Shown: positions 26,042 through 35,505, counted from the first letter of the stretch. The stretch is 64,000 nt of DNA from Niastella caeni (GCF_004834005.1 NZ_STFF01000001.1:1611347-1675346), one strand, 5' to 3'. Numbers and translations are program-made. The notes: generated by a model from the sequence alone, not told the origin.

Positions 26042-27319
26042 TTAGTTCATGGACAGCGTTTGCACAACGCCCATGTTAACTGTATTCAGTTGTTGTTGCT
26101 GTTTAAGTACATAATCAGCAAAACGAAGCATTACAGAATCTGGTAATGGAACAGAAGGCGGGAAAGTTTGTTGCAAGGGATTAACCTGTTTACCATTCTT
26201 CCAAAAACGATAACACACGTGAGGGCCTGTAGCCAAACCAGTGCTGCCTACGTAACCAATAACCTGGCCCTGGCGTACGCTTTGCCCGGCCCGCACAGCC
26301 TGCTTGCTCATGTGCAGGTATTGCGTCATGTAGGTTTCGTCATGTTTTATCTTTACAAAGTTTCCATTGTTATTTGAAAATTCCGACTCCACCACTACCC
26401 CATCGCCGGTGGCAATGATGGGCGTTCCCTGCGGGGCAGCATAATCAGTACCCAGGTGGGTTTTCCATCTTTTTTGTACCGGATGGAAGCGCCTCAGTGA
26501 AAAACCAGAAGTAATATGGCTAAATTTAAGCGGCGCTTTCAGGAATGAACTTCGCAAACTTTTACCCTTTTCATCATAGTAGTCACCCGCCTCCGTTGTA
26601 TCTGGTTTGTAATAAAAGGCATAATGCTTTTCGCCATTATGAGAAAACACAGCCGATTGAATAGCGCCCGTTTCAACCGGTTCATCTTTTATATATCGCT
26701 GCTCGTATAAGATCTTAAAATAATCGCCATCGTGAATAGAGTAAAAATCTACTGTATATGCATACAGATCGGCCAGCTTCATTGCCAACGCGGGATCAGT
26801 TCCTGACTTTTGAAAAGTTTCATACAATGATCCATTGATGATGCCGGAAGCTGTTTCAAGCCGGGCTGTTACCTGTCTTTTACCTGTTAATACCGATACC
26901 GAATCACGCAGATCGTACAGAACATAATCAATAGCGTTAGGTTGATATACGAAATAACAAACCTTATTTGATGTGTCTTTTGTAGAAAAAACGGTGTACT
27001 GCGTACCGGCTTTCATTTTCCTTACATCATAAACATATTTCGATTTCTCCTGCAGCCGGGAAATTGTATTATTATCCACATTATATAATTCCAAAATAGA
27101 AGCGAGGAACTCATTTCGCTGAATGATGCTTTCCGTAACATTAAATGAATCGAGCGGAAGCCCAAATCGGCGCGGAACTATAATGACAGTCGAATCCTTT
27201 TTTGCCTGGGGTGCTTTTTCTCCCGGTAAAGAAAGGTTCAAACTGCTCAATACAATTACCGCCACAATTAATACGGCCATAAGTGAAAAAGCAATGCCCC
27301 AATCCCTGTGTGTAAACAT
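26042..27319 (-). CDS. M23-family murein endopeptidase with a Cys-variant zinc site
   Basis: A 425-aa cell-wall peptidase anchored by an N-terminal helix (9-29). A LysM-like/OapA-like middle domain precedes the M23 domain (about 265-395). HLGTD (H288, D292) gives the first two zinc ligands and LHM (H336) one catalytic His. The usual HxH is H367-V-C369 in TGPHVCYRFWKNG, so the third zinc ligand would be a cysteine. Related Bacteroidota proteins may share this variant; I cannot verify how common it is. It probably hydrolyses peptidoglycan crosslinks during growth. Confidence 0.85.
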   Translation of the reverse strand: MFTHRDWGIAFSLMAVLIVAVIVLSSLNLSLPGEKAPQAKKDSTVIIVPRRFGLPLDSFNVTESIIQRNEFLASILELYNVDNNTISRLQEKSKYVYDVRKMKAGTQYTVFSTKDTSNKVCYFVYQPNAIDYVLYDLRDSVSVLTGKRQVTARLETASGIINGSLYETFQKSGTDPALAMKLADLYAYTVDFYSIHDGDYFKILYEQRYIKDEPVETGAIQSAVFSHNGEKHYAFYYKPDTTEAGDYYDEKGKSLRSSFLKAPLKFSHITSGFSLRRFHPVQKRWKTHLGTDYAAPQGTPIIATGDGVVVESEFSNNNGNFVKIKHDETYMTQYLHMSKQAVRAGQSVRQGQVIGYVGSTGLATGPHVCYRFWKNGKQVNPLQQTFPPSVPLPDSVMLRFADYVLKQQQQLNTVNMGVVQTLSMN

Positions 27320-27479
27320 ATATGTTTATAGTTGCCGGTTTTGTCAAGCCGCTTTTAAGCGCAAAAACAATGCCCGGCCATGTTTTAACGTATGACTTTT
27401 TTATTTCATTTTAAAGTCAGGCAGTTATAATCGTTAATAAAGCATGATATATCCCTTTGCGGGTATTTTGACAGGCCTC

Positions 27480-27851
27480 CTACCCCTCCACATTCCTGCT
27501 AAAAGGAAACAGGGAAAGTTCCATCAATTTCAAATGTTGCCTGCCAAAAGGAATTCCAATAATGGTTATAAAAAAGATGGCGGCAAAAACCAGGTGGATA
27601 AATGCAGTATATAATCCGCCGAATAATAACCAAATGATATTACACAAAAGCGACAAACAACCTGTTCCGCCCTCTTTGGGTACTATCATTTTTCCAAAAG
27701 GCCATAAAACCACGCCGGCTAATTTAAAACATTGCAGGCCCCAGGGTATGCCGATTATTGTAATACATAAAGCGAAACCGCCTAAAATGTATCCCAGCGC
27801 GGCCATAAAGCCGCCAAACACAAGCCAAATGATATTGCCAAGAAGATTCAT
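27480..27851 (-). CDS. YccF-domain membrane protein
   Basis: A 123-aa inner-membrane protein made of two YccF repeats. NIIWLVFGGFMAALGYILGG with ITIIGIPWGLQCFKLAGVVLWPFGK forms the first, and NIIWLLFGGLYTAF with ITIIGIPFGRQHLKLMELSLFPF repeats it. Each repeat gives two helices. The family has no established function. The start is ATG 27851. Confidence 0.85.
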   Translation of the reverse strand: MNLLGNIIWLVFGGFMAALGYILGGFALCITIIGIPWGLQCFKLAGVVLWPFGKMIVPKEGGTGCLSLLCNIIWLLFGGLYTAFIHLVFAAIFFITIIGIPFGRQHLKLMELSLFPFSRNVEG

Positions 27852-28181
27852 GATAATGTTTGCACTATATATTTTTCCTTATACAATGTACGATAAGCAA
27901 AAAAGCTCTTAATAGCATCAATACAGCTCCCACAAAAAAAGGCGCCCCCGGGAAATGGACCGGAACTGATTTCTTTGTAAAATAATAAAAAAGATTCATT
28001 ATTAATAAAGGGCAGATAATTAAGGCCAGGCTCTTCAAACCGGTATGTATACCCTATAATATTCTCTCGTATCGGGAGGTACAGGAACAAACTTTTTCAA
28101 CTATGGTGGTATAATTATTTAAGTATATGTAATTATAAAACACCTCGCCGGAAGTAACCGGAATTAGCCAAACAAAAAACA
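27852..28181. other. Intergenic region between divergent genes
   Basis: 330 bases. An 80-codon minus-strand frame crosses it, but its composition looks random and it overlaps the YccF start. No repeats or terminators seen. Promoters of the two flanking genes should be here. Confidence 0.4.
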
Positions 28182-28913
28182 ATGGCTAACCTGCAATGGC
28201 ATATCGGTTGTTCGGGATTTCATTATAAAGAATGGAAAGAACTCTTCTACCCCAAAGGATTGCCACAACGTTTATGGCTTGATTATTATTGCCAGCATTT
28301 CAGCACACTTGAATTGAATGTAACCTTTTACCGCTTTCCCCAATTATCCTTCCTGCTAAACTGGTATCAAAAAACTCCGGCTCATTTTGCATTTGCAGTG
28401 AAAGCGCCGCGCCTCATTACGCATTATAAAAAATTTGAGGAGGCAGAACTATTGCTAAACGATTTTTACACAACCATTCAAAAAGGACTGCAAGAAAAAT
28501 TAGCCTGCGTTTTATTTCAGTTGCCCGCCCAGTTGTCTTATTCGGAAGTATTATTACAGAAGATCGTACGCCAGCTAAATTCAGCTTTTAATAATGTTGT
28601 TGAGTTTCGACACAGCAGTTGGTGGCAACCCAACGTGTACGAAACCTTAGCCCGGCATCGCATTAGCTTTTGTAGCATCAGCCATCCCCAATTACCCGAT
28701 GAAGTGATCAGTAATACCGATACTATTTATTACCGTTTTCATGGAGTGCCGCAATTATATTATTCTGCCTATGATCAAAAATTTTTAGAGCAGGTATTCG
28801 CTGCAATAAAAAATGCTAAACAAGCAAAACAGGCATTTATATATTTCAATAACACGGCACAAATAGCAGCTATTCAAAATGCTCAATATGTACAACAGCT
28901 TGTACGGCAATAA
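28182..28913 (+). CDS. DUF72-domain protein (YecE-like)
   Basis: A 243-aa protein with a TIM-barrel-like DUF72 fold. Family features are HIGCSGFHYKEWKELFYPKGLPQRLWLDYYCQHF (residues 7-40), LELNVTFYRFP, FAFAVKAPRLITH, VEFRHSSWW and YYRFHG. It resembles endonuclease-like TIM barrels, but no activity is established. No operon partner. Confidence 0.85.
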   Translation: MANLQWHIGCSGFHYKEWKELFYPKGLPQRLWLDYYCQHFSTLELNVTFYRFPQLSFLLNWYQKTPAHFAFAVKAPRLITHYKKFEEAELLLNDFYTTIQKGLQEKLACVLFQLPAQLSYSEVLLQKIVRQLNSAFNNVVEFRHSSWWQPNVYETLARHRISFCSISHPQLPDEVISNTDTIYYRFHGVPQLYYSAYDQKFLEQVFAAIKNAKQAKQAFIYFNNTAQIAAIQNAQYVQQLVRQ

Positions 28914-29218
28914 GAAGTTGTTGCAAAATCAATGTTGCAGCATTTTGCCTGTCGTGTGTTCTTTAACTACTTCCATGTAATGCTTTTTAAAATGTTAAAA
29001 AATAACATTACAGGAAAACATGTATAGGCACACTTGATTTACGCTAAGAATTTACAAGAAGATATCCTCAATTGTCTTTTTAACACTTTTAGTTCGTTAA
29101 TTTGCTATGCTTTTATTATACGAAGTTTTGGTTAAGTTCTGATTTTTTAAATCCGTGCGACTATTTACATTTTAATTGTACCCTGTGGATCATTTTTAAT
29201 TCAATAAAGTCCCTGTGT
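28914..29218. other. Intergenic region
   Basis: 305 bases. A 7-bp inverted repeat (GCAAAAT at 28923, ATTTTGC at 28942) lies just after the DUF72 stop but lacks a T-run. The rest is AT-rich with no ORF of note. A 39-codon upstream extension of the next gene is possible from a TTG at 29102, but I do not favour it. Confidence 0.35.
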
Positions 29219-29674
29219 ATGAAAAGCCTGATGGAAATCTCTCACTCCGTATCGTCCAATCAAACAGTAGCAACTGAACCTGTTCCTCTTCACCGGCTCA
29301 TAGATCAACTTATGGTAGGCCTTTTACCACTGGTTACAGGTAAAAAGAGCTTTATTATTAATGACGTCGACCAAACATTCCAACTTCAAGCCGATGAAAA
29401 TCTGCTGGCCTATGTGCTGGGTAACCTGTTAAGCGGTGCAATTAATGGTACTGAAAATGTTTGTATCAGGGTTGAGGCGGTTTGTAATAATGAGGGTGTG
29501 CAGATCCGTGTTCGAAATAACGGAAGTTATTTCTACAGTACTGTATCAAATGGTTTTTCGCACGTAGTACAGGCTGCCCGGCAACTCGGCGGCAATATCA
29601 GCATCTACAATCAGCAAAACGAAGGAACCACACTCACCTTTTCGATGGCTGCGCCTGTTCAAACAATTTGTTAA
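29219..29674 (+). CDS. Stand-alone histidine-kinase-type ATPase domain
   Basis: A 151-aa protein consisting only of a GHKL-like ATP-binding fold. LQADENLLAYVLGNLLSGAINGT fits the N-box region (NLL), VQIRVRNNG a degenerate G1 box, and LGGNISIYNQQNEGTTLTFSM the terminal strands of a kinase HATPase_c domain. The G1 motif lacks the usual DxGxG, and there is no phosphoacceptor His, transmembrane helix or receiver. It may bind nucleotide weakly or act as an anti-sigma-like or scaffold module; that is inference. Confidence 0.65.
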   Translation: MKSLMEISHSVSSNQTVATEPVPLHRLIDQLMVGLLPLVTGKKSFIINDVDQTFQLQADENLLAYVLGNLLSGAINGTENVCIRVEAVCNNEGVQIRVRNNGSYFYSTVSNGFSHVVQAARQLGGNISIYNQQNEGTTLTFSMAAPVQTIC

Positions 29675-29708
29675 ACTATATCCTGGCAGATACAATGATC
29701 TTTTCGAC

Positions 29709-30656
29709 TTACTTTTTCTGTTTAACAGAGATTTTAAGTCCCTTGTCGTCATAACTACCGCTGGCACCTTTTCGCAATAAAGTATAGGTCATTGGCGTGC
29801 AAAGTACCGGAGGAATGAGTCCAAAAATATTAATGATCCCCAGCTTTTTTAAGATGGGATAAATTTTAACCAGGGTTTGATGACGTTCTGCAAATTCTTT
29901 ATCCTCTTCCAGGCGCACAAAGGAATCTTTCATTGCCTTATGCTGAAAACTTACCTCCATACCAATAGCTGAGGCTACTTTCTTTATTTGTGGCAGTGTT
30001 ATGAAATTGAAAGACTTCCAAAGGTTTTCGTTGGCAACACCTTTTATTTTACCTGTTAACTGCGGGAACATAGGCACCAGCGGAAAACCATAATGAGGAT
30101 CAAAAGGTATAATGTAGTTGGGGCAGTGGTGATACATCATGCCGTCTTCCGCTAACACGTTTTTAATTTTGGTAAATGCAAGTTGAATATTATCCTTCGG
30201 CAAATGTTCTATCACATTTACCGAATAAATCAGGTCGAATTTGTCATGTACAGCAGGGTCAAGATCTTCAGCAATGAGATCCAATATCAAATTTGGCGGT
30301 AGTTTATAATAGTCCCATATCGCATTCTTTAGCTGCAGGTTGAACTCGAAGCCTAATTCACTGGGCTCTATACCCATAATATTTACTCCGTTCATGTGCA
30401 GCCAGGCTACCAGCATACCCGGGCCAGATCCAACTTCAAGTATACGACCCTCCAGGCTGAATTTAGAAAGCAGTCTCATGCCAAATAATGCCTCTTCTAC
30501 ATAACTAAAATATTGCTTGCTTATCTCATCCCATTGATAAGTAATACGGCTTTTGATATAATTGATTAAAGCATCAGATTTAAGCTCATTAACAAAAGCC
30601 TTCATCTTCTGTTCATTGAATACGTCCTGGTTTATTGGCACTTTAAGGATTTGCAT
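29709..30656 (-). CDS. Class I SAM-dependent methyltransferase
   Basis: A 315-aa methyltransferase. Motif I is ILEVGSGPGMLVAWLHMNG (about residues 72-90), followed by IMGIEPSELG (motif for the adenosine ribose) and DLIYSVNVIEHLPKDN, the acidic motif before the HLP segment seen in UbiE/UbiG-like enzymes. The substrate is unknown; the long C-terminal part with LRKGASGSY is not part of the catalytic core. Confidence 0.82.
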   Translation of the reverse strand: MQILKVPINQDVFNEQKMKAFVNELKSDALINYIKSRITYQWDEISKQYFSYVEEALFGMRLLSKFSLEGRILEVGSGPGMLVAWLHMNGVNIMGIEPSELGFEFNLQLKNAIWDYYKLPPNLILDLIAEDLDPAVHDKFDLIYSVNVIEHLPKDNIQLAFTKIKNVLAEDGMMYHHCPNYIIPFDPHYGFPLVPMFPQLTGKIKGVANENLWKSFNFITLPQIKKVASAIGMEVSFQHKAMKDSFVRLEEDKEFAERHQTLVKIYPILKKLGIINIFGLIPPVLCTPMTYTLLRKGASGSYDDKGLKISVKQKK

Positions 30657-30761
30657 TTTCTAAAGCAGCAAAACTAATAAAATGCCATTATTTATTTTGG
30701 CTTGCTGTACGTTCCACGTAACAAAATATAAATCCAGTTAATATATCAGGCCGGCTGTAAA

Positions 30762-30792
30762 TAAAAAAGCCTCCCGACTAAAGTCGGGAGGC
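30762..30792 (-). terminator. Intrinsic terminator of the RRM gene
   Basis: GCCTCCCGACT and its exact complement around a 2-base loop. On the minus strand it is followed by six T. It lies 20 bases beyond the stop of the RNA-binding protein gene. Confidence 0.85.
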
Positions 30793-30813
30793 TGATATCT
30801 TAACCTAACAGGA

Positions 30814-31128
30814 TTAATAACGGTTGTTATAGCTGTTGTTACGGCTAAATGAACGTTTTTCACCGCCACCGCCATTACTGCGCTCTTCGCGAGGACGAGC
30901 TTCAGCAACTTTGATCTCCCGGCCTTCTACTCTGCCACCATCCAGTTCAGCAATTGCCTTTCTGGCAGCTTCATCATTAGGCATTTCAACAAAACCAAAT
31001 CCACGGCTTTTGCCAGTGAACTTATCGGTAATTACACGGGCAGAAGAAACTTCGCCGTATTCAGCAAAAAAGCCTTCCAAATCATCATCTGTTACGTTGA
31101 AACTCAAATTTGAAACATAAATGTTCAT
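30814..31128 (-). CDS. RRM-domain RNA-binding protein
   Basis: A 104-aa protein: one RNA-recognition motif (1-80) and a Gly/Arg/Asn-rich tail. RNP2 is IYVSNL at 3-8, RNP1 is SRGFGFVEM near 43-51, and AIAELDGGRVEGREIKVAEA ends the domain. Small RRM proteins of this kind occur in Bacteroidota and cyanobacteria and bind single-stranded RNA, often with a role in cold or stress. Its own gene ends at a strong terminator. Confidence 0.92.
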   Translation of the reverse strand: MNIYVSNLSFNVTDDDLEGFFAEYGEVSSARVITDKFTGKSRGFGFVEMPNDEAARKAIAELDGGRVEGREIKVAEARPREERSNGGGGEKRSFSRNNSYNNRY

Positions 31129-31504
31129 ACTACTAACTAAAATTGGTTAAAAATTTTTAATGGATCTGAGGTAAAGCAGGGAGTAAAGGAAGACTAACAA
31201 CTATTAGCAGAAATGCGTAGCGAGATATATCGTTCACTTACCATATGCTATTATCACTCAAATGTGGCCGCAAAGATACGCTGTTCGCGTTGAATAACAA
31301 AGGCTATCTGGTTTATTACAGGTTAATTTATTCTAACGCAGGTTTCTTTTAACAAAAACATCCAATGAATCAAGAACAAATTAAAATCGCACAACCGAAA
31401 CTGATGGTTTACTTCGGCCTCCCTATTTGACAAGTGTTGTTCCATACAAATACAGTATCTTGAAAATCCTTATTTAACCATTCAATAGCTAAAACACACC
31501 TGCT
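31129..31504. other. Intergenic region between divergent genes
   Basis: 376 bases with no ORF, repeat or terminator that I can support. It presumably holds the leader and promoter of the RRM gene (such leaders are often long) and the promoter of the cytochrome gene. Confidence 0.4.
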
Positions 31505-31963
31505 ATGTTTTTTAAAAAGAAAATTACGGTTGCCGGCACTTTAGTGGCACTGGTAGTCTTAGGAATTGCAGCCAGTGCCCCGGCCGATCCTACTTTCAAA
31601 AACCTGAAAGTACTGCCGAAAAACATCAGCCATGATGAACTCGACAACATTATGCACGAGTTTAACCGTTCACTGGGCGTAAAATGTAATTTTTGCCATG
31701 TTGCACAAAAAGAAAATCCTAAAAAACTCGACTTTGCCAGCGATGAAAAAGGGGAGAAAAATGTTACCCGCGATATGATGCGAATGACAGATCGCATCAA
31801 CAAAAAATTCTTCCGTTTCAAAAAAGACGATCAGCACACCATTCCGCCGGTAGGTTGCGTTACCTGCCACCATGGTAGCCCGCACCCTGAAGCTGTGGCA
31901 CCTAAGGAAATGAAGGCTCCGCCTCCACCGCCGCCAGCTCAGGCCCCAGCTTCCGGTAAATAA
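31505..31963 (+). CDS. Dihaem c-type cytochrome of the reaction-centre cytochrome family
   Basis: A 152-aa exported cytochrome with an N-terminal hydrophobic signal or anchor (6-25). Haem sites are CNFCH (61-65) and CVTCH (118-122). The pattern ISHDELDNIMHEFNRSLGVKC before the first haem and VTRDMMRMTDRINKKFF between them fits the photosynthetic-reaction-centre cytochrome family (CytoC_RC), found also in many non-phototrophic Bacteroidota. It ends in a Pro/Ala tail. It probably carries electrons in the periplasm; partner unknown. Confidence 0.83.
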   Translation: MFFKKKITVAGTLVALVVLGIAASAPADPTFKNLKVLPKNISHDELDNIMHEFNRSLGVKCNFCHVAQKENPKKLDFASDEKGEKNVTRDMMRMTDRINKKFFRFKKDDQHTIPPVGCVTCHHGSPHPEAVAPKEMKAPPPPPPAQAPASGK

Positions 31964-32058
31964 CAGTTCCTTTGCCAGCAAACGATCATTCCACATTAAT
32001 ACGGACAAAACTTTCTACAAGCCCTGTTTGTTTTCAGAAGCAAACGGGGCTTTTTCGT

Positions 32059-32223
32059 GAATGGGGAGTGGTGAATGGCTCGCGATTATTTGAAATTAAC
32101 GACTAACTTGTGCCGCCGGAAAATTTTGTGCCTTGTGCCTTGTGCCTTGTGCCTTGTGCCTTGTGCCTTGTGCCTTGTGCCTTGTGCCTTGTGCCTTGTG
32201 CCTTGTGCCTTGTGCCTTGTGCC
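32059..32223. repeat. Heptamer arrays including 14 exact copies of TTGTGCC
   Basis: At 32126-32223 there are fourteen perfect tandem copies of the heptamer TTGTGCC (98 bases). At 32059-32079 there are three degenerate heptamers of the AATGG word (GAATGGG, GAGTGGT, GAATGGC). It lies between the cytochrome gene and gnd. The perfect copies suggest a young or slippage-active array, unlike the degenerate arrays elsewhere. A plus-strand ORF across it is an artefact of the 7-bp repeat. Confidence 0.95.
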
Positions 32224-32405
32224 TCCCTTACTCGCCTTTTACGCAATCGTTTACGTTAGATGAAACCAAATGATTGCATACTTAATGGTTTGCCTTATCA
32301 TGCCCGGCTATTCCATCCCGGCTATTTATTTGAAATTTTTCAAATTTCCTGTTCCCCTCCCCCCTATCAGCAATTTGCCTACTTTTGCAACCTTATTTAT
32401 TTGCA

Positions 32406-33824
32406 ATGAGTGCACAACAATTTGATTTTGGCATGATTGGCCTCGGCGTTATGGGAAGAAATTTTCTACTCAACATGGCCGACCACGGATTTAAAGTAAT
32501 CGGTTTCGACAAAGACAACCAGAAAACCTCGGCCCTTGAATCGGACGCTACAGCCGGTACTACCGTAAAAGGAGTTGGTTCTTTACAGGATATGATCAAC
32601 CAACTGGCTATACCCCGTAAGATCATGATGCTGGTGCCCGCCGGCAAACCGGTTGATGATGTAATTGAAAGCCTGTTACCCCTGGTACAAAAAGGCGATA
32701 TCATAATCGATGGCGGAAACAGCCATTTTACCGATACATTACGACGTGTTACCTATCTGCAACAAAAAGGCATTCATTTCATGGGTATGGGCGTTTCGGG
32801 TGGTGAACAAGGCGCCCGCACCGGTCCCAGCATAATGCCAGGCGGCGCCCCTGAAGCATACCCCCATATACGGCCGATGCTGGAGGCAGTAGCGGCAAAA
32901 GTTGATGGTGTTCCCTGCGTAGACCACCTTGGTAAAGGCGCAGCCGGTCACTATGTTAAAATGGTGCACAATGGTATTGAATACGCCATCATGCAACTGA
33001 TAAGCGAGAGCTATGACCTGTTGCACCGCGGACTCGGATTGAACAATGATGAACTGCATACAGTTTTTGATAGCTGGAACAAAGGTGAACTGCGTTCTTT
33101 CCTCATTGAAATTACAGCCGACATTTTTTTACAACCCGACGATAAAACGCCCAACCGCCTGGTCGACATGATCCTCGATAAAGCAGGCGCCAAAGGCACC
33201 GGTAAATGGACCTCACAGGATGCGATGGACCTGGGCGTTCCCATTCCCACCATCGATATGGCAGTTACCATGCGCAACTTGTCGGCATTGAAAGCCGAGC
33301 GTGTACAGGCTTCTGCGTTATATCCTGAAACAACCGGTTTAATAGGCGTGCCTAAACAACAATTCATTCAGCAGGTACACGATGCCCTGTTGTTTGCTAC
33401 CATCATCAGTTATGCTCAGGGCCTGGCGCAACTGCATAAAGCCGGAACCGAACTCGATATGCAAATTCCCATGCCGCAGGTAGTAAGTGTTTGGCGTGGC
33501 GGTTGCATCATCCGTTCAACCCTGCTCGAATTGTTTGGAAATGCGTTCAAACTGAACCCGCAGCTCTCCAATTTGTTATTGGATCCTCAGGTAGCCAAAA
33601 TACTGCATGCCAAAGCAACCGGTCTTCGTGCAGTAGCCGCCCAGGCTATTCAGCACAGCATACCCGCCGGTGCATTAATGAGCGCCCTGAGCTATTTCGA
33701 TACTTATCGCAGCAAGCAATTGCCAATAAACCTGCTACAGGCCCAGCGCGATTATTTTGGCGCGCATACTTACCAACGCATCGACCAGGAAGGAACCTTC
33801 CATACTGCGTGGGGTAAGAAATAA
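32406..33824 (+). CDS. gnd: 6-phosphogluconate dehydrogenase (decarboxylating)
   Basis: A 472-aa enzyme of the oxidative pentose phosphate pathway that converts 6-phosphogluconate to ribulose 5-phosphate with NADP+. MIGLGVMGRNFLLNMADHG is the dinucleotide-binding loop, IIDGGNSHF and MGMGVSGGEQGARTGPSIMPGG the substrate loop, and GHYVKMVHNGIEYAIMQ contains the catalytic Lys. The C-terminal part reaches YQRIDQEGTFHTAWG. I start at ATG 32406, not at the upstream TTG. First gene of the pathway cluster gnd-zwf-pgl, so the order is reversed relative to the reactions. Confidence 0.96.
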   Translation: MSAQQFDFGMIGLGVMGRNFLLNMADHGFKVIGFDKDNQKTSALESDATAGTTVKGVGSLQDMINQLAIPRKIMMLVPAGKPVDDVIESLLPLVQKGDIIIDGGNSHFTDTLRRVTYLQQKGIHFMGMGVSGGEQGARTGPSIMPGGAPEAYPHIRPMLEAVAAKVDGVPCVDHLGKGAAGHYVKMVHNGIEYAIMQLISESYDLLHRGLGLNNDELHTVFDSWNKGELRSFLIEITADIFLQPDDKTPNRLVDMILDKAGAKGTGKWTSQDAMDLGVPIPTIDMAVTMRNLSALKAERVQASALYPETTGLIGVPKQQFIQQVHDALLFATIISYAQGLAQLHKAGTELDMQIPMPQVVSVWRGGCIIRSTLLELFGNAFKLNPQLSNLLLDPQVAKILHAKATGLRAVAAQAIQHSIPAGALMSALSYFDTYRSKQLPINLLQAQRDYFGAHTYQRIDQEGTFHTAWGKK

Positions 33825-33828
33825 GTAA

Positions 33829-33870
33829 TATTGAATATTAAATGCTGAAAATCGAATGTTGAAGTGAAGG
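33829..33870. repeat. Heptamer repeat array, TTCAATA word reversed
   Basis: Six heptamers (TATTGAA, TATTAAA, TGCTGAA, AATCGAA, TGTTGAA, GTGAAGG) directly after the gnd stop. They are the reverse complement of the TTCRAYA word found at 54.6, 55.8 and 59.95 kb. Confidence 0.65.
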
Positions 33871-33968
33871 CATTAAATACTTACTATAAAAATTGGGATA
33901 AATTAAAAACATCAATACTCCCGTAAGGGGCTAGTTGAAAGAAAGTAAAAAAGATTTCAATTTAGAAT

Positions 33969-35498
33969 ATGACAAACCATAAATGTCCGCCGGCCTCTTT
34001 GTTATTTATTTTTGGTGGCAGTGGCGATTTAAACCAGCGAAAACTTTCCCCCGCTTTATACAACTTGTTTATCGATAACTGGATGCCTGAGAAATTCCAT
34101 ATTGTAGGCATTGGAAGAACACCCTATACCGATGAAAAGTTCAGAGGTCATTTGCTCGATGGCATTCATCAGTTCTCCCGCCGCAAAGGCGATCAAAACG
34201 GTAAATGGCAGGAGTTTTCAAAAAGCATCTCCTACCTGCAAATGGATGTTGGCAATGATGCCGATTACCAGAAAATTGCCAACATCGTAAAACAAAAAGA
34301 ACAGGAATTTGGCGAGCATCCCAATGTAATTTTCTACATGTCTGTAGCACCACACCTGGTGCCGCAAATTGCCAGCAAACTGGGACCATTAAATATCTGC
34401 CACGATACCAAATGCACCCGCATTGTAGTAGAAAAGCCCTTCGGCCATGATCTTAAAAGCGCACATGAGCTGAATGAGTTACTGACTTCCATGTTCGATG
34501 AAACCCAGATCTACCGCATAGATCACTACCTGGGTAAAGAAACCGTTCAAAACATCCTGGCCTTGCGTTTTGCCAATGCCTTGTTTGAACCCATCTGGAA
34601 CAGGAATTATATCGACCATATTCAAATTACCGCAGCAGAAACTGTTGGTCTTGAAAATCGCGGCGACTATTATGAACGCTCGGGCGCATTGCGCGATATG
34701 GTGCAGAACCATATTCTGCAACTGTTGTGTATGATTGCGATGGAAGCCCCCGTATCGTTCGATGCCAATGAAATCAGAAACAAAAAGGTGGATGTTTTAA
34801 ACGCCATCCGTAAATACAGCAAGGAAGAAGTGCATAAGCATGCCGTTAGAGGTCAGTACTCCGATGGTTGGATGCAAGGCAAAAAAGTGCCTGGCTACCG
34901 CAATGAAGGAAAAGTAAGCACCAGCTCACCTACCGATACTTTTGCTGCGGTAAAATTCTATATCGATAACTGGCGCTGGCAGGATGTGCCTTTTTATGTA
35001 CGCACGGGAAAACGGTTACACGAAAAATCAACCATCATTACGATCCAGTTCAAACCGGCTCCCAACTTTGCATTCCCCCAGGAAGCAGCCCTCACCTGGA
35101 GACCCAACAGGCTTACCATCAGCATTCAACCTGAAATGGATATCAGGTTACGCTTCCAGGCAAAACGACCGGGGCAAACTGTAACCCTGAACCCGGTTGA
35201 TATGATCTTTAATTACAAAGACACTTATGGCGATGATGATCCTGAAGCATACGAAACTTTGTTGCTGGATGTAATGGAAGGAAACGCTACTTTATTCATG
35301 CGCAGCGACCAGGTAGAAGCAGCCTGGAAAGTAGTAATGCCCATTCAGGAAGCCTGGGAAAGCAGAGCCCCGGTTGATTTTCCCAACTATGCACCTGATA
35401 GCTGGGGACCTGAAGATGCAGAAGCACTCATTGCCCGCGATGGCCGCAACTGGATCACGCTTCCAGTAGCTCACCAGGGCGTGCAGGCACATATATAA
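33969..35498 (+). CDS. zwf: Glucose-6-phosphate 1-dehydrogenase
   Basis: A 509-aa enzyme that oxidises glucose 6-phosphate to 6-phosphogluconolactone with NADP+. LFIFGGSGDLNQRKLSPALYNL near the start is the nucleotide-binding fold, VVEKPFGHDLKSA and YRIDHYLGKETVQN (active-site His in RIDHYLGKE) form the catalytic part, and PFYVRTGKRL is a late family motif. Length is normal. It sits second in the pathway cluster, with a stem-forming heptamer repeat between it and pgl. Confidence 0.96.
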   Translation: MTNHKCPPASLLFIFGGSGDLNQRKLSPALYNLFIDNWMPEKFHIVGIGRTPYTDEKFRGHLLDGIHQFSRRKGDQNGKWQEFSKSISYLQMDVGNDADYQKIANIVKQKEQEFGEHPNVIFYMSVAPHLVPQIASKLGPLNICHDTKCTRIVVEKPFGHDLKSAHELNELLTSMFDETQIYRIDHYLGKETVQNILALRFANALFEPIWNRNYIDHIQITAAETVGLENRGDYYERSGALRDMVQNHILQLLCMIAMEAPVSFDANEIRNKKVDVLNAIRKYSKEEVHKHAVRGQYSDGWMQGKKVPGYRNEGKVSTSSPTDTFAAVKFYIDNWRWQDVPFYVRTGKRLHEKSTIITIQFKPAPNFAFPQEAALTWRPNRLTISIQPEMDIRLRFQAKRPGQTVTLNPVDMIFNYKDTYGDDDPEAYETLLLDVMEGNATLFMRSDQVEAAWKVVMPIQEAWESRAPVDFPNYAPDSWGPEDAEALIARDGRNWITLPVAHQGVQAHI

Positions 35499-35505
35499 AG
35501 TCATT

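Noticed and set aside
27848..28090. 80-codon minus-strand ORF before the YccF gene
   Set aside because: Random-looking composition and overlap with the YccF start; no recognisable domain.
31505..31963. Evidence of phototrophy
   Set aside because: The cytochrome family is named after reaction centres but is common in non-phototrophs, and no other photosynthesis gene is present.
32075..32263. ORF across the TTGTGCC array
   Set aside because: Its peptide is only the translation of a 7-bp repeat; no start signal or conserved content.
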